Origin: Acidimicrobiales bacterium
GTDB taxonomy: Bacteria > Actinomycetota > Acidimicrobiia > Acidimicrobiales > Iamiaceae
Direction: 5' to 3'
Length of the DNA: 64,000 bases
Assembly (NCBI GenBank): GCA_030447445.1
Contig: JAUJOW010000002.1
Coordinates: 130,208 to 194,207, forward strand
This document shows positions 1 to 9,503 of the stretch, one piece after another. Numbering within the stretch: the first letter of the stretch is position 1; each line of letters begins with the position of its first letter. Both the position numbers and the translations under genes were made by a program. The notes below the pieces were generated by a model. It was not told where the DNA came from. It saw nothing but the letters and a program-made list of their open reading frames with translations, and searched no databases.

Positions 1-2
1 GC

Positions 3-1001
3 AACCTGTACCTCCACGCCGTGCACTCAGCCCTGACGAACGGGATCACCGGCGAGGACGTGATCCTGCACACCATCCCGCTGTTCCACGTCAACGGGTG
101 GGGCACGCCCCACTACGTCACCGGCCTCGGCGGGGTCCACGTGATGCTCGCCCGCTTCGACCCCGCCGAGGTGCTCCGCCTCATCGAGACCGAGCGGGTG
201 ACCCGCCTGTTCCTCGTCCCGGCCATGGCCACCGCCCTGCTCGCCTACCCCGACCTCGACGGCCGCGACCACTCGAGCCTGGTCCAGATCTCGGTGGGTG
301 GCGCGCCCTCGCCCCGGCCGCTGCTGGCCGAGCTCGAGCGCCGGTTCGGGTGCACGGCCATCTGCGGCTACGGCATGACCGAGACCTCGCCCACCCTCAC
401 CCGCTCCCTCGACAAGCCGGGCCTCGAGCCGTCGCTCGACCGGCGAGCCACCACCGGCCTGCCCATCGTCGGGGCCGACGTCCGGGTGCTCGGCCACGGG
501 GACGTCGAGGTGGCGTGGGACGGCGCCACCGCCGGTGAGGTCTGCGTGCGCTCGAACCACGTCATGAGCGGCTACTGGAACCGCCCGGGCGAGACCGCCG
601 AGGCCGTGCGGGGCGGCTGGATGCGCACCGGCGACGTGGCCACCGTCGATCCCGAGGGCTACCTCACCATCGTCGACCGCACCAAGGATCTCATCGTGTC
701 GGGAGGCGAGAACATCTCCGGCGTCGAGATCGAGAAGGCCCTGGCCGAGCACCCGGCCGTGCTCGAGTCGTCGGTGGTCGGCACCCCCGACGACCGGTGG
801 GGCGAGGTGCCCCGCGCCTTCGTCGTCCTCCGTGTCGACGTCCCCGCTCCCAGCGCCGACGACCTGCGAGCCCACGTCCGCCAACACCTCGCCGGCTTCA
901 AGGTGCCCAGGGACGTGGTCATCCTCGCCGAGCTCCCCCGGGGAGGCACCGGCAAGGTCTCCAAGCCGGCCCTGCGCTCTTGGACGCCCCCGCCGCCCTG
1001 A
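3..1001 (+). CDS. AMP-dependent acyl-CoA synthetase/ligase, C-terminal part (5' end outside window)
   Basis: Open frame continues upstream of the window (NLYLHAVHSALT...); ANL motifs GYGMTETSPT, GEVCVRSNHVMSGYWNRP, GWMRTGDVATVDPEGYLTIVDRTKDLIVSGGENIS, GTGKVSK. Confidence 0.93.
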   Translation, partial: NLYLHAVHSALTNGITGEDVILHTIPLFHVNGWGTPHYVTGLGGVHVMLARFDPAEVLRLIETERVTRLFLVPAMATALLAYPDLDGRDHSSLVQISVGGAPSPRPLLAELERRFGCTAICGYGMTETSPTLTRSLDKPGLEPSLDRRATTGLPIVGADVRVLGHGDVEVAWDGATAGEVCVRSNHVMSGYWNRPGETAEAVRGGWMRTGDVATVDPEGYLTIVDRTKDLIVSGGENISGVEIEKALAEHPAVLESSVVGTPDDRWGEVPRAFVVLRVDVPAPSADDLRAHVRQHLAGFKVPRDVVILAELPRGGTGKVSKPALRSWTPPPP

Positions 1002-1029
1002 GCGCGCCGAACCGCCCGGGTCGGCTCGG

Positions 1030-2331
1030 TCAGGCGGCGGCGAGCACCCCTTCGAGGATGGAGAGGCCCAGGTCGAGCTCGTCGTCGGACACGGTGAGGG
1101 GCGGCACGAGGCGCAACACGTTCTCGTCCTGACCGCAGGTGAGTACGATGAGGCCCGCTTCCAGGCAACGCCGCTGCACGTACGCAGCGGTGCCCTTGTC
1201 GGTCAGGTCCACGCCGATCATCAGGCCCAGGCCCCGCACGTCCCACACCGGGCCGCCGACGCCGACCATGGCCCGAAGCCGTTCGAGCGCCCGATCGCCG
1301 AGCACGCCGGCCCGGGCACAGAGGCCGCCGACCTCGATCACGTCGATGGTGGCGATGGCGGCGGCGCAGGCCACCGGGTTCCCGCCGAAGGTCGAGCCGT
1401 GGGCGCCCCTCGGCCAGCGCTCCATCAACGCACGGGAGGCGACGATGCCGCCGAGGGGTAGGCCCGAGGCGACACCCTTGGCGAAGAGCACCACGTCGGG
1501 GGCGACACCGAGGCGCTCGGCCGCGAACGGGGCGCCGGTGCGGCCCATCCCGGTCTGCACCTCGTCGAAGATCAAGACGATGCCATGGGTGTCGCAGCGC
1601 TCACGCAACCCGCCCAGCCAGGCGGCGGGGGGGACGAGGTAGCCGCCCTCGCCGAGCACCGGCTCGACGACCATGGCTCCCACGTCGCCGCCTCGGGCCT
1701 CGTGGGCGAGCACGTCGTCGAGCACCGCCAGAGCCGTCGCCACCTCCGACGCCCGCTCGCTCTCGGTGGCCCGCCCGGGGGGACCGCAGTACGGGGCGAT
1801 GTGCACGCCAGGCAACAACGGCTCGTAGCCGGCCCGGTAGGCGGCCTTCGCGGTCGTGAGCGAGGTGGCGGCCAGGGTGCGGCCGTGGAAGGCCCGGCCG
1901 AAGGCGATGACGCCGCCTTTGCCCGTGGCCCGCCGAGCCAGCTTGAGGGCGCCGTCGACGGCCTCGGCACCGGAGTTGCACAGGAACACCTGCGGCGAGT
2001 CGAGGAACGGGACCAACCGGCCGACTCGCTCGGCCAGCTCGATGTAGGGCCGATGGCGGACCACCACCGAGGTGTGGACCAGCCGGCGAGCCTGGGCCTC
2101 GACGGCAGCCACGACGTGGGGGTGGCAGTGGCCCACGTTGGTGACGGCGATGCCGGACCCGAAGTCGAGGAAGCGGCGTCCCTCCACATCGACCAGCCAG
2201 GAGCCCTCACCCCGTTCGGCCACCACGTCGAAGACGCCGGGCACCACGCCGGCGACGGCGTCTTCGCCACGGGCCAGCCAGTCCCCGGTGGCGCTGCCGG
2301 CGGCGACGGCGGCCGCGCGGCTCAGCGTCAT
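1030..2331 (-). CDS. class-III PLP-dependent aminotransferase (4-aminobutyrate/acetylornithine aminotransferase-like)
   Basis: 433 aa; FLDFGSGIAVTNVGHCHPHVV, CNSGAEAVDGALKLARRATGK, FHGRTLAATSLT, LIFDEVQTGMGRTG, FAKGVASGLPLGGIVAS. Confidence 0.92.
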   Translation of the reverse strand: MTLSRAAAVAAGSATGDWLARGEDAVAGVVPGVFDVVAERGEGSWLVDVEGRRFLDFGSGIAVTNVGHCHPHVVAAVEAQARRLVHTSVVVRHRPYIELAERVGRLVPFLDSPQVFLCNSGAEAVDGALKLARRATGKGGVIAFGRAFHGRTLAATSLTTAKAAYRAGYEPLLPGVHIAPYCGPPGRATESERASEVATALAVLDDVLAHEARGGDVGAMVVEPVLGEGGYLVPPAAWLGGLRERCDTHGIVLIFDEVQTGMGRTGAPFAAERLGVAPDVVLFAKGVASGLPLGGIVASRALMERWPRGAHGSTFGGNPVACAAAIATIDVIEVGGLCARAGVLGDRALERLRAMVGVGGPVWDVRGLGLMIGVDLTDKGTAAYVQRRCLEAGLIVLTCGQDENVLRLVPPLTVSDDELDLGLSILEGVLAAA

Positions 2332-3788
2332 GTCCCGTCCCCTGCGCCCGGTGTCGGTCGGTTGTCGAGCTGGGCTCGCTGAAGGCGGCCCGAGTAGTCG
2401 ACGTAGACGGTCTTGACCTGGCTGAACTGCTCGATGCCCCTGGTCCCGGCCTCCCTGAACCCGTTGCCGGTGTGCTTGGTCCCGCCGAAGGGGAGGGGGA
2501 TCTCGGCCCCGATGGTCGGGGCGTTGACGTAGACGATCCCGGCGTCGATGGCATCGACGGCAGAGAGGGCGGTGCCGATGTCGCTCGTGTAGACGGCCGC
2601 CGACAGCCCGTACTCGACGCTGTTGACCACGTCGACGGCGTCGGCGAGATCGGCCACCTCGAGCACGGCCAGCACGGGACCGAACACCTCCTCGCGGGCG
2701 ATGCGGTGATCGGGCTGGACGCCGGTGAGGACGGTGGGGGCGAAGAAGGTGCCGCCTACGCAGCCGTCGGGATGGAGAGCCGATGCCCCGTGGGCAACCG
2801 TCGCCCCCTCGGCGACGGCGTCGTCGACCATGGCGGCGATGCGCTCGCCGGCTCGGGCGTCGATCACCGGGCCGAGGTCGGCGCGGGGGTTGGTGGGGTC
2901 ACCGGCGACGAGCTCGGCCGCCCGCTTCACGATGCGGTCGACCAGCGGGCCGGCCACGTCGGGGTGGACGATCAGGCGGGATGTCGACGTGCATCTTTGG
3001 CCGGCGGTGCCGAACGCCCCAAACACGGCTCCGTCGGTGGCGAGGTCGAGGTCGGCGTCGGGGCGCACGACCATCGCGTTCTTTCCCCCCAGCTCGAGCG
3101 AGACGAGCCGGGGGCCACTCTCCATCGCCGACGCCGCCACCGCTCGCCCGGTCGGCACCGATCCGGTGAAGCTCAGCGCACCGACGCCCGGGTGGGTGGC
3201 CAGCGCAGCGCCCGGTTCGGCGTGGCCGTGGACCACCTGCACGAGCGCTTCGGGCACACCGGCGTCGGTGCAGGCACCCACGAACGCCTCGCAGCAGGCC
3301 GGGGCGTGCTCGGAGGGCTTGATCACGATGCCGTTGCCGGCCAGCAGGGCCGGGAAGATCTTCCAGGAGGGGATGGCCACCGGGAAGTTCCACGGGGTGA
3401 TCATCCCGACCACCCCCACCGGCTGACGCGTGGTCCAGCACAACTTCGAGGCGAGCTCGGAAGGCACCGTCTCACCCCATGCGGCGCGACTCTGGCCGGC
3501 CACGAAGTGGGCCATGTCGATGGCCTCCTGCACGTCGCCCCCGGCCTCCAGCAGGATCTTGCCCGCCTCCCGGGCCACGAGGTCGGCCAGCTCGACCTTG
3601 CGGGAGGCGAGGAGGGTCCCGGCGGCGGCGATGATCTCGCCCCGGGCCGGCACCGGCACGCGGGCCCACGCCGGCTGCGCCTCCCCGGCGGTGGCGACGG
3701 CCCGGTCGACGTCGCTCGCCGTGCTGGACGGGAAGGACCCGATGACGTCGGTGGGACGGGCCGGGTTGACCGATGCGAACGTGGCCAC
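2328..3788 (-). CDS. NAD(P)-dependent aldehyde dehydrogenase
   Basis: ELGGKNAMVV, GTAGQRCTSTSRLIV catalytic Cys motif, FGPVLAV. Overlaps the aminotransferase start by 4 nt. GTG start at 3788 chosen because GGAGGAGAT precedes it; longest ORF starts at 3833. Confidence 0.93.
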   Translation of the reverse strand: MATFASVNPARPTDVIGSFPSSTASDVDRAVATAGEAQPAWARVPVPARGEIIAAAGTLLASRKVELADLVAREAGKILLEAGGDVQEAIDMAHFVAGQSRAAWGETVPSELASKLCWTTRQPVGVVGMITPWNFPVAIPSWKIFPALLAGNGIVIKPSEHAPACCEAFVGACTDAGVPEALVQVVHGHAEPGAALATHPGVGALSFTGSVPTGRAVAASAMESGPRLVSLELGGKNAMVVRPDADLDLATDGAVFGAFGTAGQRCTSTSRLIVHPDVAGPLVDRIVKRAAELVAGDPTNPRADLGPVIDARAGERIAAMVDDAVAEGATVAHGASALHPDGCVGGTFFAPTVLTGVQPDHRIAREEVFGPVLAVLEVADLADAVDVVNSVEYGLSAAVYTSDIGTALSAVDAIDAGIVYVNAPTIGAEIPLPFGGTKHTGNGFREAGTRGIEQFSQVKTVYVDYSGRLQRAQLDNRPTPGAGDGT

Positions 3789-3848
3789 TGGATCTCCTCC
3801 GAACGGTCGAACTGTGACGAGCGAAGACGCCACTGTAACGTCTGTTCC

Positions 3849-4691
3849 ATGACCGTGGATGAACGGATCGTCGCCGCGAAGGACGAGCTGCCGCCGGCGG
3901 AGCGACGGGTAGCCGAGGCGGTGCTGGCCGACCCGGAGGTGGTGGCGTTCGGCACCGTGGCCCAGGTGGCGTCCCGGGCCTCCACCAGCGGCCCCACCGT
4001 CGTGCGCCTGGCCGGGCGCCTCGGCTTCGGCGGCTTCGCCGACCTACAGGACGCCATCCGGGCCGAGCTCGGCGAGCGGCTGCGCCCGGCCACCGTGCGC
4101 ATCCGGGAGCGACCGGTGCACGACGCCGTGGGCCGGACGTTGGCCGCCGAGCTCGAGAACGTCCACGCCACCCTGGAGGCGGTCGAGCCCGAGGCCTTCG
4201 GCGTCGCCGTTGGACTGCTGGCGAGCCGCCGGAGGAGCGTGCGGCTGCTGTCCGGAGACGCCACCCATGGTGTTGCCCACCTCCTCTCCTCGAGCCTCGG
4301 GCAACTGCGCGCCGGGGTCGAGCTGCTCGACGGATCCGAGGTCCGGGTGGCCCGCGACATCGCCGTCCTCACACCCGGTGATGTCGTGGTGGCCATCGAC
4401 CTGCGCCGCTACGAGCGCTGGGTGGTGGCAGCGGCGGCCGAGGCCCGCCGGCGGGGCGCCGAGGTGGTCGCCGTCACCGACAGCGCCCTGTCGCCGCTGG
4501 CCGTCGGCGCGTCGGCCACGTTCGTGGTCACCGCCGCCAACCCGGGCCCGTTCGACAGCCACGTCGGCACCCTGGCCATGGCCAACGCCCTCGTCGCCGC
4601 CGTGGCCGGCCGCCTGCGAGCTTCGGCGGCCGCACGACTCGACCGCATCGAGGCCGCCTGGCAGGAGACCGGCGCCCTGGTCGCCGAGTGA
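3849..4691 (+). CDS. MurR/RpiR-family transcriptional regulator (HTH + SIS domain)
   Basis: N-terminal ERRVAEAVLADPEVVAFGTVAQVASRASTSGPTVVRLAGRLGFGGFADLQDAIR; SIS-like DVVVAIDLRRYERWVVAAAAEARRRGAEVVAVTDS; divergent from the ALDH gene. Confidence 0.9.
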   Translation: MTVDERIVAAKDELPPAERRVAEAVLADPEVVAFGTVAQVASRASTSGPTVVRLAGRLGFGGFADLQDAIRAELGERLRPATVRIRERPVHDAVGRTLAAELENVHATLEAVEPEAFGVAVGLLASRRRSVRLLSGDATHGVAHLLSSSLGQLRAGVELLDGSEVRVARDIAVLTPGDVVVAIDLRRYERWVVAAAAEARRRGAEVVAVTDSALSPLAVGASATFVVTAANPGPFDSHVGTLAMANALVAAVAGRLRASAAARLDRIEAAWQETGALVAE

Positions 4692-4697
4692 CCCATC

Positions 4698-4749
4698 CGG
4701 TTCTCGGGACTCGGGCATGGTGATGGCCGTGCCCATGTCCCGAGAACCG
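4698..4749 (+). terminator. Long stem-loop between the rpiR-like and ggt-like genes, terminator-like
   Basis: Perfect 13-bp arms CGGTTCTCGGGAC (4698-4710) / GTCCCGAGAACCG (4737-4749), with an inner hairpin GGGCATGGT...GCCGTGCCC allowing GU pairs. Confidence 0.65.
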
Positions 4750-4778
4750 CGGGCCAGCGAGATCTAGGGTCGGCGACC

Positions 4779-6380
4779 GTGGCCGAGGGGTGGCCGACGG
4801 AGACCGTCAGGAGTGACGGCGGCGTGGTGTGCAGCGTCGACCGTCTCGCCTCCGAAGCCGGAGTCGCAATGCTCCGGGCCGGTGGCAACGCCGTCGACGC
4901 CGCCGTGGCCGCCAGCGCCGTCCTCACCGTGACCACGCCCCACATGTGCGGCATGGGTGGCGACCTGTTCGCGCTGGTGCACGGCCCGGCCACCGCCGCC
5001 GCCGAACCCCTGGTGCTCAACGCCTCGGGCCGGGCCGGCAGCGGCGCCGATCCCGACCGTCTCAGGGCCGAAGGACACACCCGCATGCCCTTTCGGGGCG
5101 ACGTGCGCAGCGCCCCGGTGCCGGGGTGTGTCGACGGTTGGCTCGCTCTCCACGGCCGGCTCGGCCGGCTCGGCCTACCCGACGTGCTGGCTCCGGCGGT
5201 GTCCCTCGCCGAGGGAGGCTTCCCGGCCTCGCCACTCCTGGCCTTCATGCTGCCCGCCCTGGAAGGCGTCGATGGTTGCGACGAGCTGACCGGTCCCGAC
5301 GTCGACACCGGTGACCACCTACGCCGGCCGGGTGCGGCCCGGACGCTGCGAGCCATCGCCGCCGAGGGCCGTGACGGGTTCTACGGCGGTGAGTTCGGCG
5401 AACGGCTGGTCGAGGTGGGGGCCGGCGAGTACACCGCCGACGACCTGGCCCGGCCCGGTGCGGACTGGGTCGCCGGCCTGGCCCTCGACGTGTGGGGCCA
5501 CCGGGTGTGGACGGTGCCGCCCAACTCGCAGGGCTACCTGTCGCTGGCCGCCGCCTGGATCGCCGAACGGGTGGGTCTGGCCGTCGGGGGCGAGCTCGAC
5601 CCGGCCGACGACGCCTGGGCGCACTGCCTCGTCGAGGCGTCCCGGCTGGCGGCCTACGACCGGCCCCAGGTTCTGCACGAACACGCCGATGCGACCCGCC
5701 TGCTGGCCCCCGACCGGCTGGCCGAGCGAGCCGACCGCTTCGACCCCCAGCGAGCCGCCGCGCTCCCCGGCCCTTCCAGTGCGGGCGGCACCATCTACCT
5801 CTGCACCGCTGACGGTGACGGCCTGGCCGTCAGCCTCATCCAGTCGAACGCCTCGGGCTTCGGTTGCCACGTGGCCGTCCCAGGGACCGGGGTGCTGCTC
5901 CACAACCGGGGCGTCGGCTTCTCCCTGGAGGCGGGCCACCCGGCCGAGTACGGCCCGGGGCGACGGCCCCCGCACACGCTCTCCCCCGCGCTCGTCACCC
6001 GGGACGACGGCTCGCTGCGCACCGTGCTCGGCACGATGGGGGGCGACTCGCAGCCCCAGGTGGTGGTCCAGATGCTGGCCCGGCTGCTCGTCGCCGGCCA
6101 GGATCCCGGGGCGGTCATCGGCGGGCCCCGGTTCACGCTGGCCGCCGACGGCAGCACCGGCTTCGACCTGTGGGAACGGCCCGACCACCACGTCCGGATC
6201 GAGCACCACTCCCCCGCGGCCTGGCGGGAGGGCCTCGAACGCCGTGGGCACCGGGTCGAGGTGGCCGAGCCCGACGTGGCCGGCTTCGGCCACGCCCACC
6301 TCATCGACCTCGACCGCGAAGGCCACCCCGCCGGCGCCGCCGACCCCCGCGCCATGGTGGGCGCAGCGTTGGGGGTGTAG
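4779..6380 (+). CDS. ggt: gamma-glutamyltransferase family protein
   Basis: 533 aa; MLRAGGNAVDAAVAASAVLTVTTPHMCGMGGDLF; GGTIYLCTADGDGLAVSLIQSN (candidate nucleophile Thr); MGGDSQPQVVVQML. Confidence 0.88.
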   Translation: MAEGWPTETVRSDGGVVCSVDRLASEAGVAMLRAGGNAVDAAVAASAVLTVTTPHMCGMGGDLFALVHGPATAAAEPLVLNASGRAGSGADPDRLRAEGHTRMPFRGDVRSAPVPGCVDGWLALHGRLGRLGLPDVLAPAVSLAEGGFPASPLLAFMLPALEGVDGCDELTGPDVDTGDHLRRPGAARTLRAIAAEGRDGFYGGEFGERLVEVGAGEYTADDLARPGADWVAGLALDVWGHRVWTVPPNSQGYLSLAAAWIAERVGLAVGGELDPADDAWAHCLVEASRLAAYDRPQVLHEHADATRLLAPDRLAERADRFDPQRAAALPGPSSAGGTIYLCTADGDGLAVSLIQSNASGFGCHVAVPGTGVLLHNRGVGFSLEAGHPAEYGPGRRPPHTLSPALVTRDDGSLRTVLGTMGGDSQPQVVVQMLARLLVAGQDPGAVIGGPRFTLAADGSTGFDLWERPDHHVRIEHHSPAAWREGLERRGHRVEVAEPDVAGFGHAHLIDLDREGHPAGAADPRAMVGAALGV

Positions 6381-6421
6381 CCGAAGGCTGGCGCTCCGAT
6401 CGAGCGACGGCCGGACCGCCG

Positions 6422-7294
6422 TCAGGGGCGGTGACCGACCGAACGGTCCGTACCGAAGATCGGCTCCCGGCCCTCCAGGTGGGCGATGACGGCTTCGACC
6501 TGGTCGGGGGAGCCGATGATGGCCGCCATGCGGCGGGACTCGTCCAGGAAGGACTCGGCCAGGGGACGTTGGCCGGCCGCGTTCAGGAGGGCCTTGGCCC
6601 CCTGCACCGCCTCGGGGCTCTTGCCGGCGATCTCCCGAGCGAGGGCGAGGGCGTCGTCCCTGGGCGACTCGGACAGCCGAGTGGCGAGGCCGAGCTCGAC
6701 GGCTTCGGTGCCTGACACCGTCCGCCCGGTGAAGGTGAGCTCCTTGGCCACGTCGAGGCCGACCAGGCGGGAGAGCATCTGCGTGCCGGTCATGTCGGGG
6801 AGCAGGCCCCAGCGGATCTCGAGCACCGACAGGGTGGCGTCGGGGGCGATGATCCGGATGTCGGCGCCGAGGGCGATCTGCAGGCCGCCGCCGAGGGCGG
6901 GACCGTGCAGGGCGGCGATGACCGGTTGGGGGAGGTCGGTCCAGCCGTAGGCCACCTCCTGGGCCCAGTTGGTGATGCGGCCGGGGAGGCGGTCGGTCAG
7001 GGCCCCGGCCGGCGGCGCCGGGCCATCGCCCTGGGCGCCATCACGGCCGGCTCCCTCGGCGCCGGTCGCACCACCGGCGAGCGCCGCGAACATGGCCATG
7101 TCCAACCCGGCGCAGAACCCCCGGCCCTCACCGGACAGGACCACCGCTCGGACGTTGGTGTCGGCCCGCAGGCGGGCGACGGCCTCGGCGATGGCGACGA
7201 ACATGGCCCGATCGAGGGCGTTGAGCTTCTCGGGACGGTTGAGACGCACATCGGCGACCCCTCCGTCGATGGTGACGGTCACCCGCTCGGCCAC
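6422..7294 (-). CDS. enoyl-CoA hydratase/isomerase family protein
   Basis: VTIDGGVADVRLNRPEKLNALD, VLSGEGRGFCAGLDMAMF, ALHGPALGGGLQIALGADIRI. GTG start at 7294 inferred from domain start; ORF is longer. Confidence 0.9.
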   Translation of the reverse strand: MAERVTVTIDGGVADVRLNRPEKLNALDRAMFVAIAEAVARLRADTNVRAVVLSGEGRGFCAGLDMAMFAALAGGATGAEGAGRDGAQGDGPAPPAGALTDRLPGRITNWAQEVAYGWTDLPQPVIAALHGPALGGGLQIALGADIRIIAPDATLSVLEIRWGLLPDMTGTQMLSRLVGLDVAKELTFTGRTVSGTEAVELGLATRLSESPRDDALALAREIAGKSPEAVQGAKALLNAAGQRPLAESFLDESRRMAAIIGSPDQVEAVIAHLEGREPIFGTDRSVGHRP

Positions 7295-7664
7295 GGGACC
7301 CAGTCCAGCACAGGACGATCTTGTGGACCGACGGTGGACGACCGCGGCCCGCCCTGGGGACGGAGGAGGCCGGCCCTGGGGACGGCCAAGAAATCTGCGG
7401 GGACAACTTGGGGATCTTCGGAAAACCCTTGACCACGGGTCCGTGAACGGCGCATCGTGAGGACATCCGGAGGTGCTCCTCAGGGAGTGCCAGCGGAGAG
7501 GTTCGCCGGCATCGGCGGCCACCTCCCTCGGGAGGCGGTGCGCAGCCGACGGACCGTCAGGGGTCGGCCCCGAGGAGTTGATCGGCTTCGGCCGGGAGGC
7601 TACTCGGGGCCACCTCGCGTCCGGGCCCGAGGCGATGGTGACGAGACGGCGGTACCGTCCCCGG

Positions 7665-8321
7665 ATGTCCCCCAAGTCGTTCCTCCTCGACGAGGCCCTG
7701 CACCGCTACATCGTCGAACACGGCACCCCGCCCGACGAGCACCAGTCGGCCTTGATCGAGCGCACCACCGCCCTCGGAGCCGTGGCCGGCATGCAGATCG
7801 CCCCCGAGCAGGGGGCCCTCCTCACGCTGCTCACCCGGATCCTGGGCACGCGGCGGGCCGTGGAGGTGGGTACCTTCACCGGCTACTCGGCGCTGGCCAT
7901 CGCCCGGGGCCTCGACGAGGGGGGCCGCCTCCTGTGCTGCGACGTGAACGAGGAGTGGACGGCGCTGGCCACCGAGGCGTGGGCCGGCGCCGAGGTGGCC
8001 GACCGCATCGAGCTCCGCCTCGCCCCCGCGCTCGACACCCTGCGATCGCTGCCCCCCGAGCCCACCGTCGACCTCGCCTTCGTCGACGCCGACAAGCAGG
8101 GCTACGTCGCCTACCACGAGGAGCTGGTCCCCCGGCTGCGCCGTGGCGGTCTGCTCCTGGTGGACAACACCCTGTGGGCCGGCCGGGTGGTCGACGCCGC
8201 CGCCGATGACGACGACACCGTGGCCATCCGTGGCTACAACGACCACGCGGCGGCCGACGACCGGGTCGACACCGTGTTGGTCCCCGTGGCCGACGGCCTG
8301 ACGCTCTGCCGCCGTCGCTGA
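7665..8321 (+). CDS. SAM-dependent O-methyltransferase (caffeoyl-CoA OMT-like)
   Basis: VEVGTFTGYSALAIARGL, CCDVNEEWTALA, DLAFVDADKQGYVAYHEELVPRLRRGGLLLVDNTLWAGRV. Confidence 0.92.
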   Translation: MSPKSFLLDEALHRYIVEHGTPPDEHQSALIERTTALGAVAGMQIAPEQGALLTLLTRILGTRRAVEVGTFTGYSALAIARGLDEGGRLLCCDVNEEWTALATEAWAGAEVADRIELRLAPALDTLRSLPPEPTVDLAFVDADKQGYVAYHEELVPRLRRGGLLLVDNTLWAGRVVDAAADDDDTVAIRGYNDHAAADDRVDTVLVPVADGLTLCRRR

Positions 8322-8371
8322 GGCCCGTCCCCGGCCGGCGACCGGCGCGCCGCCGGCGCCCGAGGCGGTGA

Positions 8372-9349
8372 TCAGCTCGACTCGTCCTGGCCCTCCAGGG
8401 CGGCTCGGGCTTCACAACGCGCCGCCTGCTCGTCCCGGCCGAGGGCCCAGAGCACCACGGCGAGGTCGTGATCGCACTGGGCGGCGTCGCGAAGCCGGCC
8501 GAGGTCGGCGTAGCCCTGGCGGGCGGCAACCAGGCGACGCCCGCCCTCGTCGGATCGGCCCATGGCGTGGAGGGCCACCCCGAGGTTCTGGTTGCAGGCA
8601 GCGACGTCACCCGCCCGGCCGAGGGACTCGAAGATGGACCGGGCCGCGAGCAGGCGCTCGACGGCGTCGTCGAGGCGGCCGACGTCGTGGCAGGCCACCC
8701 CCAGGTCGTACTCACAGACGGCGAGCGCGTCGGGACGACGGGCGGAGATGAACACTTCCCGCGCCTCGGTGAGCAGCCGGGCGGCCTCCTCGGGACGGCC
8801 GAGGGAGTGGAGCACGACCGCCCGGTCGAGGTCGCACACCGCCGCCCGCACCACCATCCCCGCGGTCCGGTGCTCCTCGGCGGCCTGCTGCAGGAGATCG
8901 GCGGCCTCATCGTGCCGGCCGTGGGATTGCAGGCTGACAGCCAGCGCGGCCCGACAGGCGGCCCGGTCGGCGGCGGTCGCCTCGACGGCGCCCCGCGCCG
9001 GGTCCAGCGAGTCGGCGGTCCCCGAAGGGCCGGAAGGGGAGGAGGAGGAGGAGGCGGCGGCGTCGAGTCGGACGAGCGCGGCCTGCAGCCAGTCGAGGGC
9101 CCCGTCCTGTTGACCGAGGTCGGCGAGGAGGTCGCCGACGAGGCGTTCGGCTCGGCCGGCGGCCGCCGACCAACCACAGACGATGAACAGGTTGACGGCC
9201 TCGACGGCGGTGGCGACGGCGTCGTCGAGCCGTCCGTGGCGCCGGTGATCGAGGGAGCGCGCCAGGAGGGCGCGCCCTCGGGCCGCATCCCCGCCCGGAG
9301 CAGGGTCGTCAACGGTCGCCGGCGACGCCGCCGGGTCGTCGTCGGTCAT
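8372..9349 (-). CDS. tetratricopeptide-repeat protein
   Basis: 325 aa with repeated LGRxxEAxxxLxxA / DLGVACHDVGRLDDAVERLLAARSIFESLG-type repeats. Confidence 0.8.
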   Translation of the reverse strand: MTDDDPAASPATVDDPAPGGDAARGRALLARSLDHRRHGRLDDAVATAVEAVNLFIVCGWSAAAGRAERLVGDLLADLGQQDGALDWLQAALVRLDAAASSSSSPSGPSGTADSLDPARGAVEATAADRAACRAALAVSLQSHGRHDEAADLLQQAAEEHRTAGMVVRAAVCDLDRAVVLHSLGRPEEAARLLTEAREVFISARRPDALAVCEYDLGVACHDVGRLDDAVERLLAARSIFESLGRAGDVAACNQNLGVALHAMGRSDEGGRRLVAARQGYADLGRLRDAAQCDHDLAVVLWALGRDEQAARCEARAALEGQDESS

Positions 9350-9503
9350 CCGTGCCCGCTCCCCACGGGAACGAGGATCTCACCTTCGCGGGTCCCGTTG
9401 GCTACCGTTCCCCGATCCGCCTCGGCGCTTGGGGAGCCGGCCCGGTTCCACTGGTCGCTCGCAACGCCGCGACCGCCTCTCGCCGCCGACCACGGAGGTG
9501 CCC

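Noticed and set aside
2472-3848. First part of the 739-aa plus-strand ORF 2472-4691
   Set aside because: Only the RpiR part from 3849 is real; the upstream part is antisense to the aldehyde dehydrogenase.
8322-8371. GC-rich terminator between convergent O-methyltransferase and TPR genes
   Set aside because: Repeated GGCG/CGCC motifs allow many short pairings but no clear single stem.
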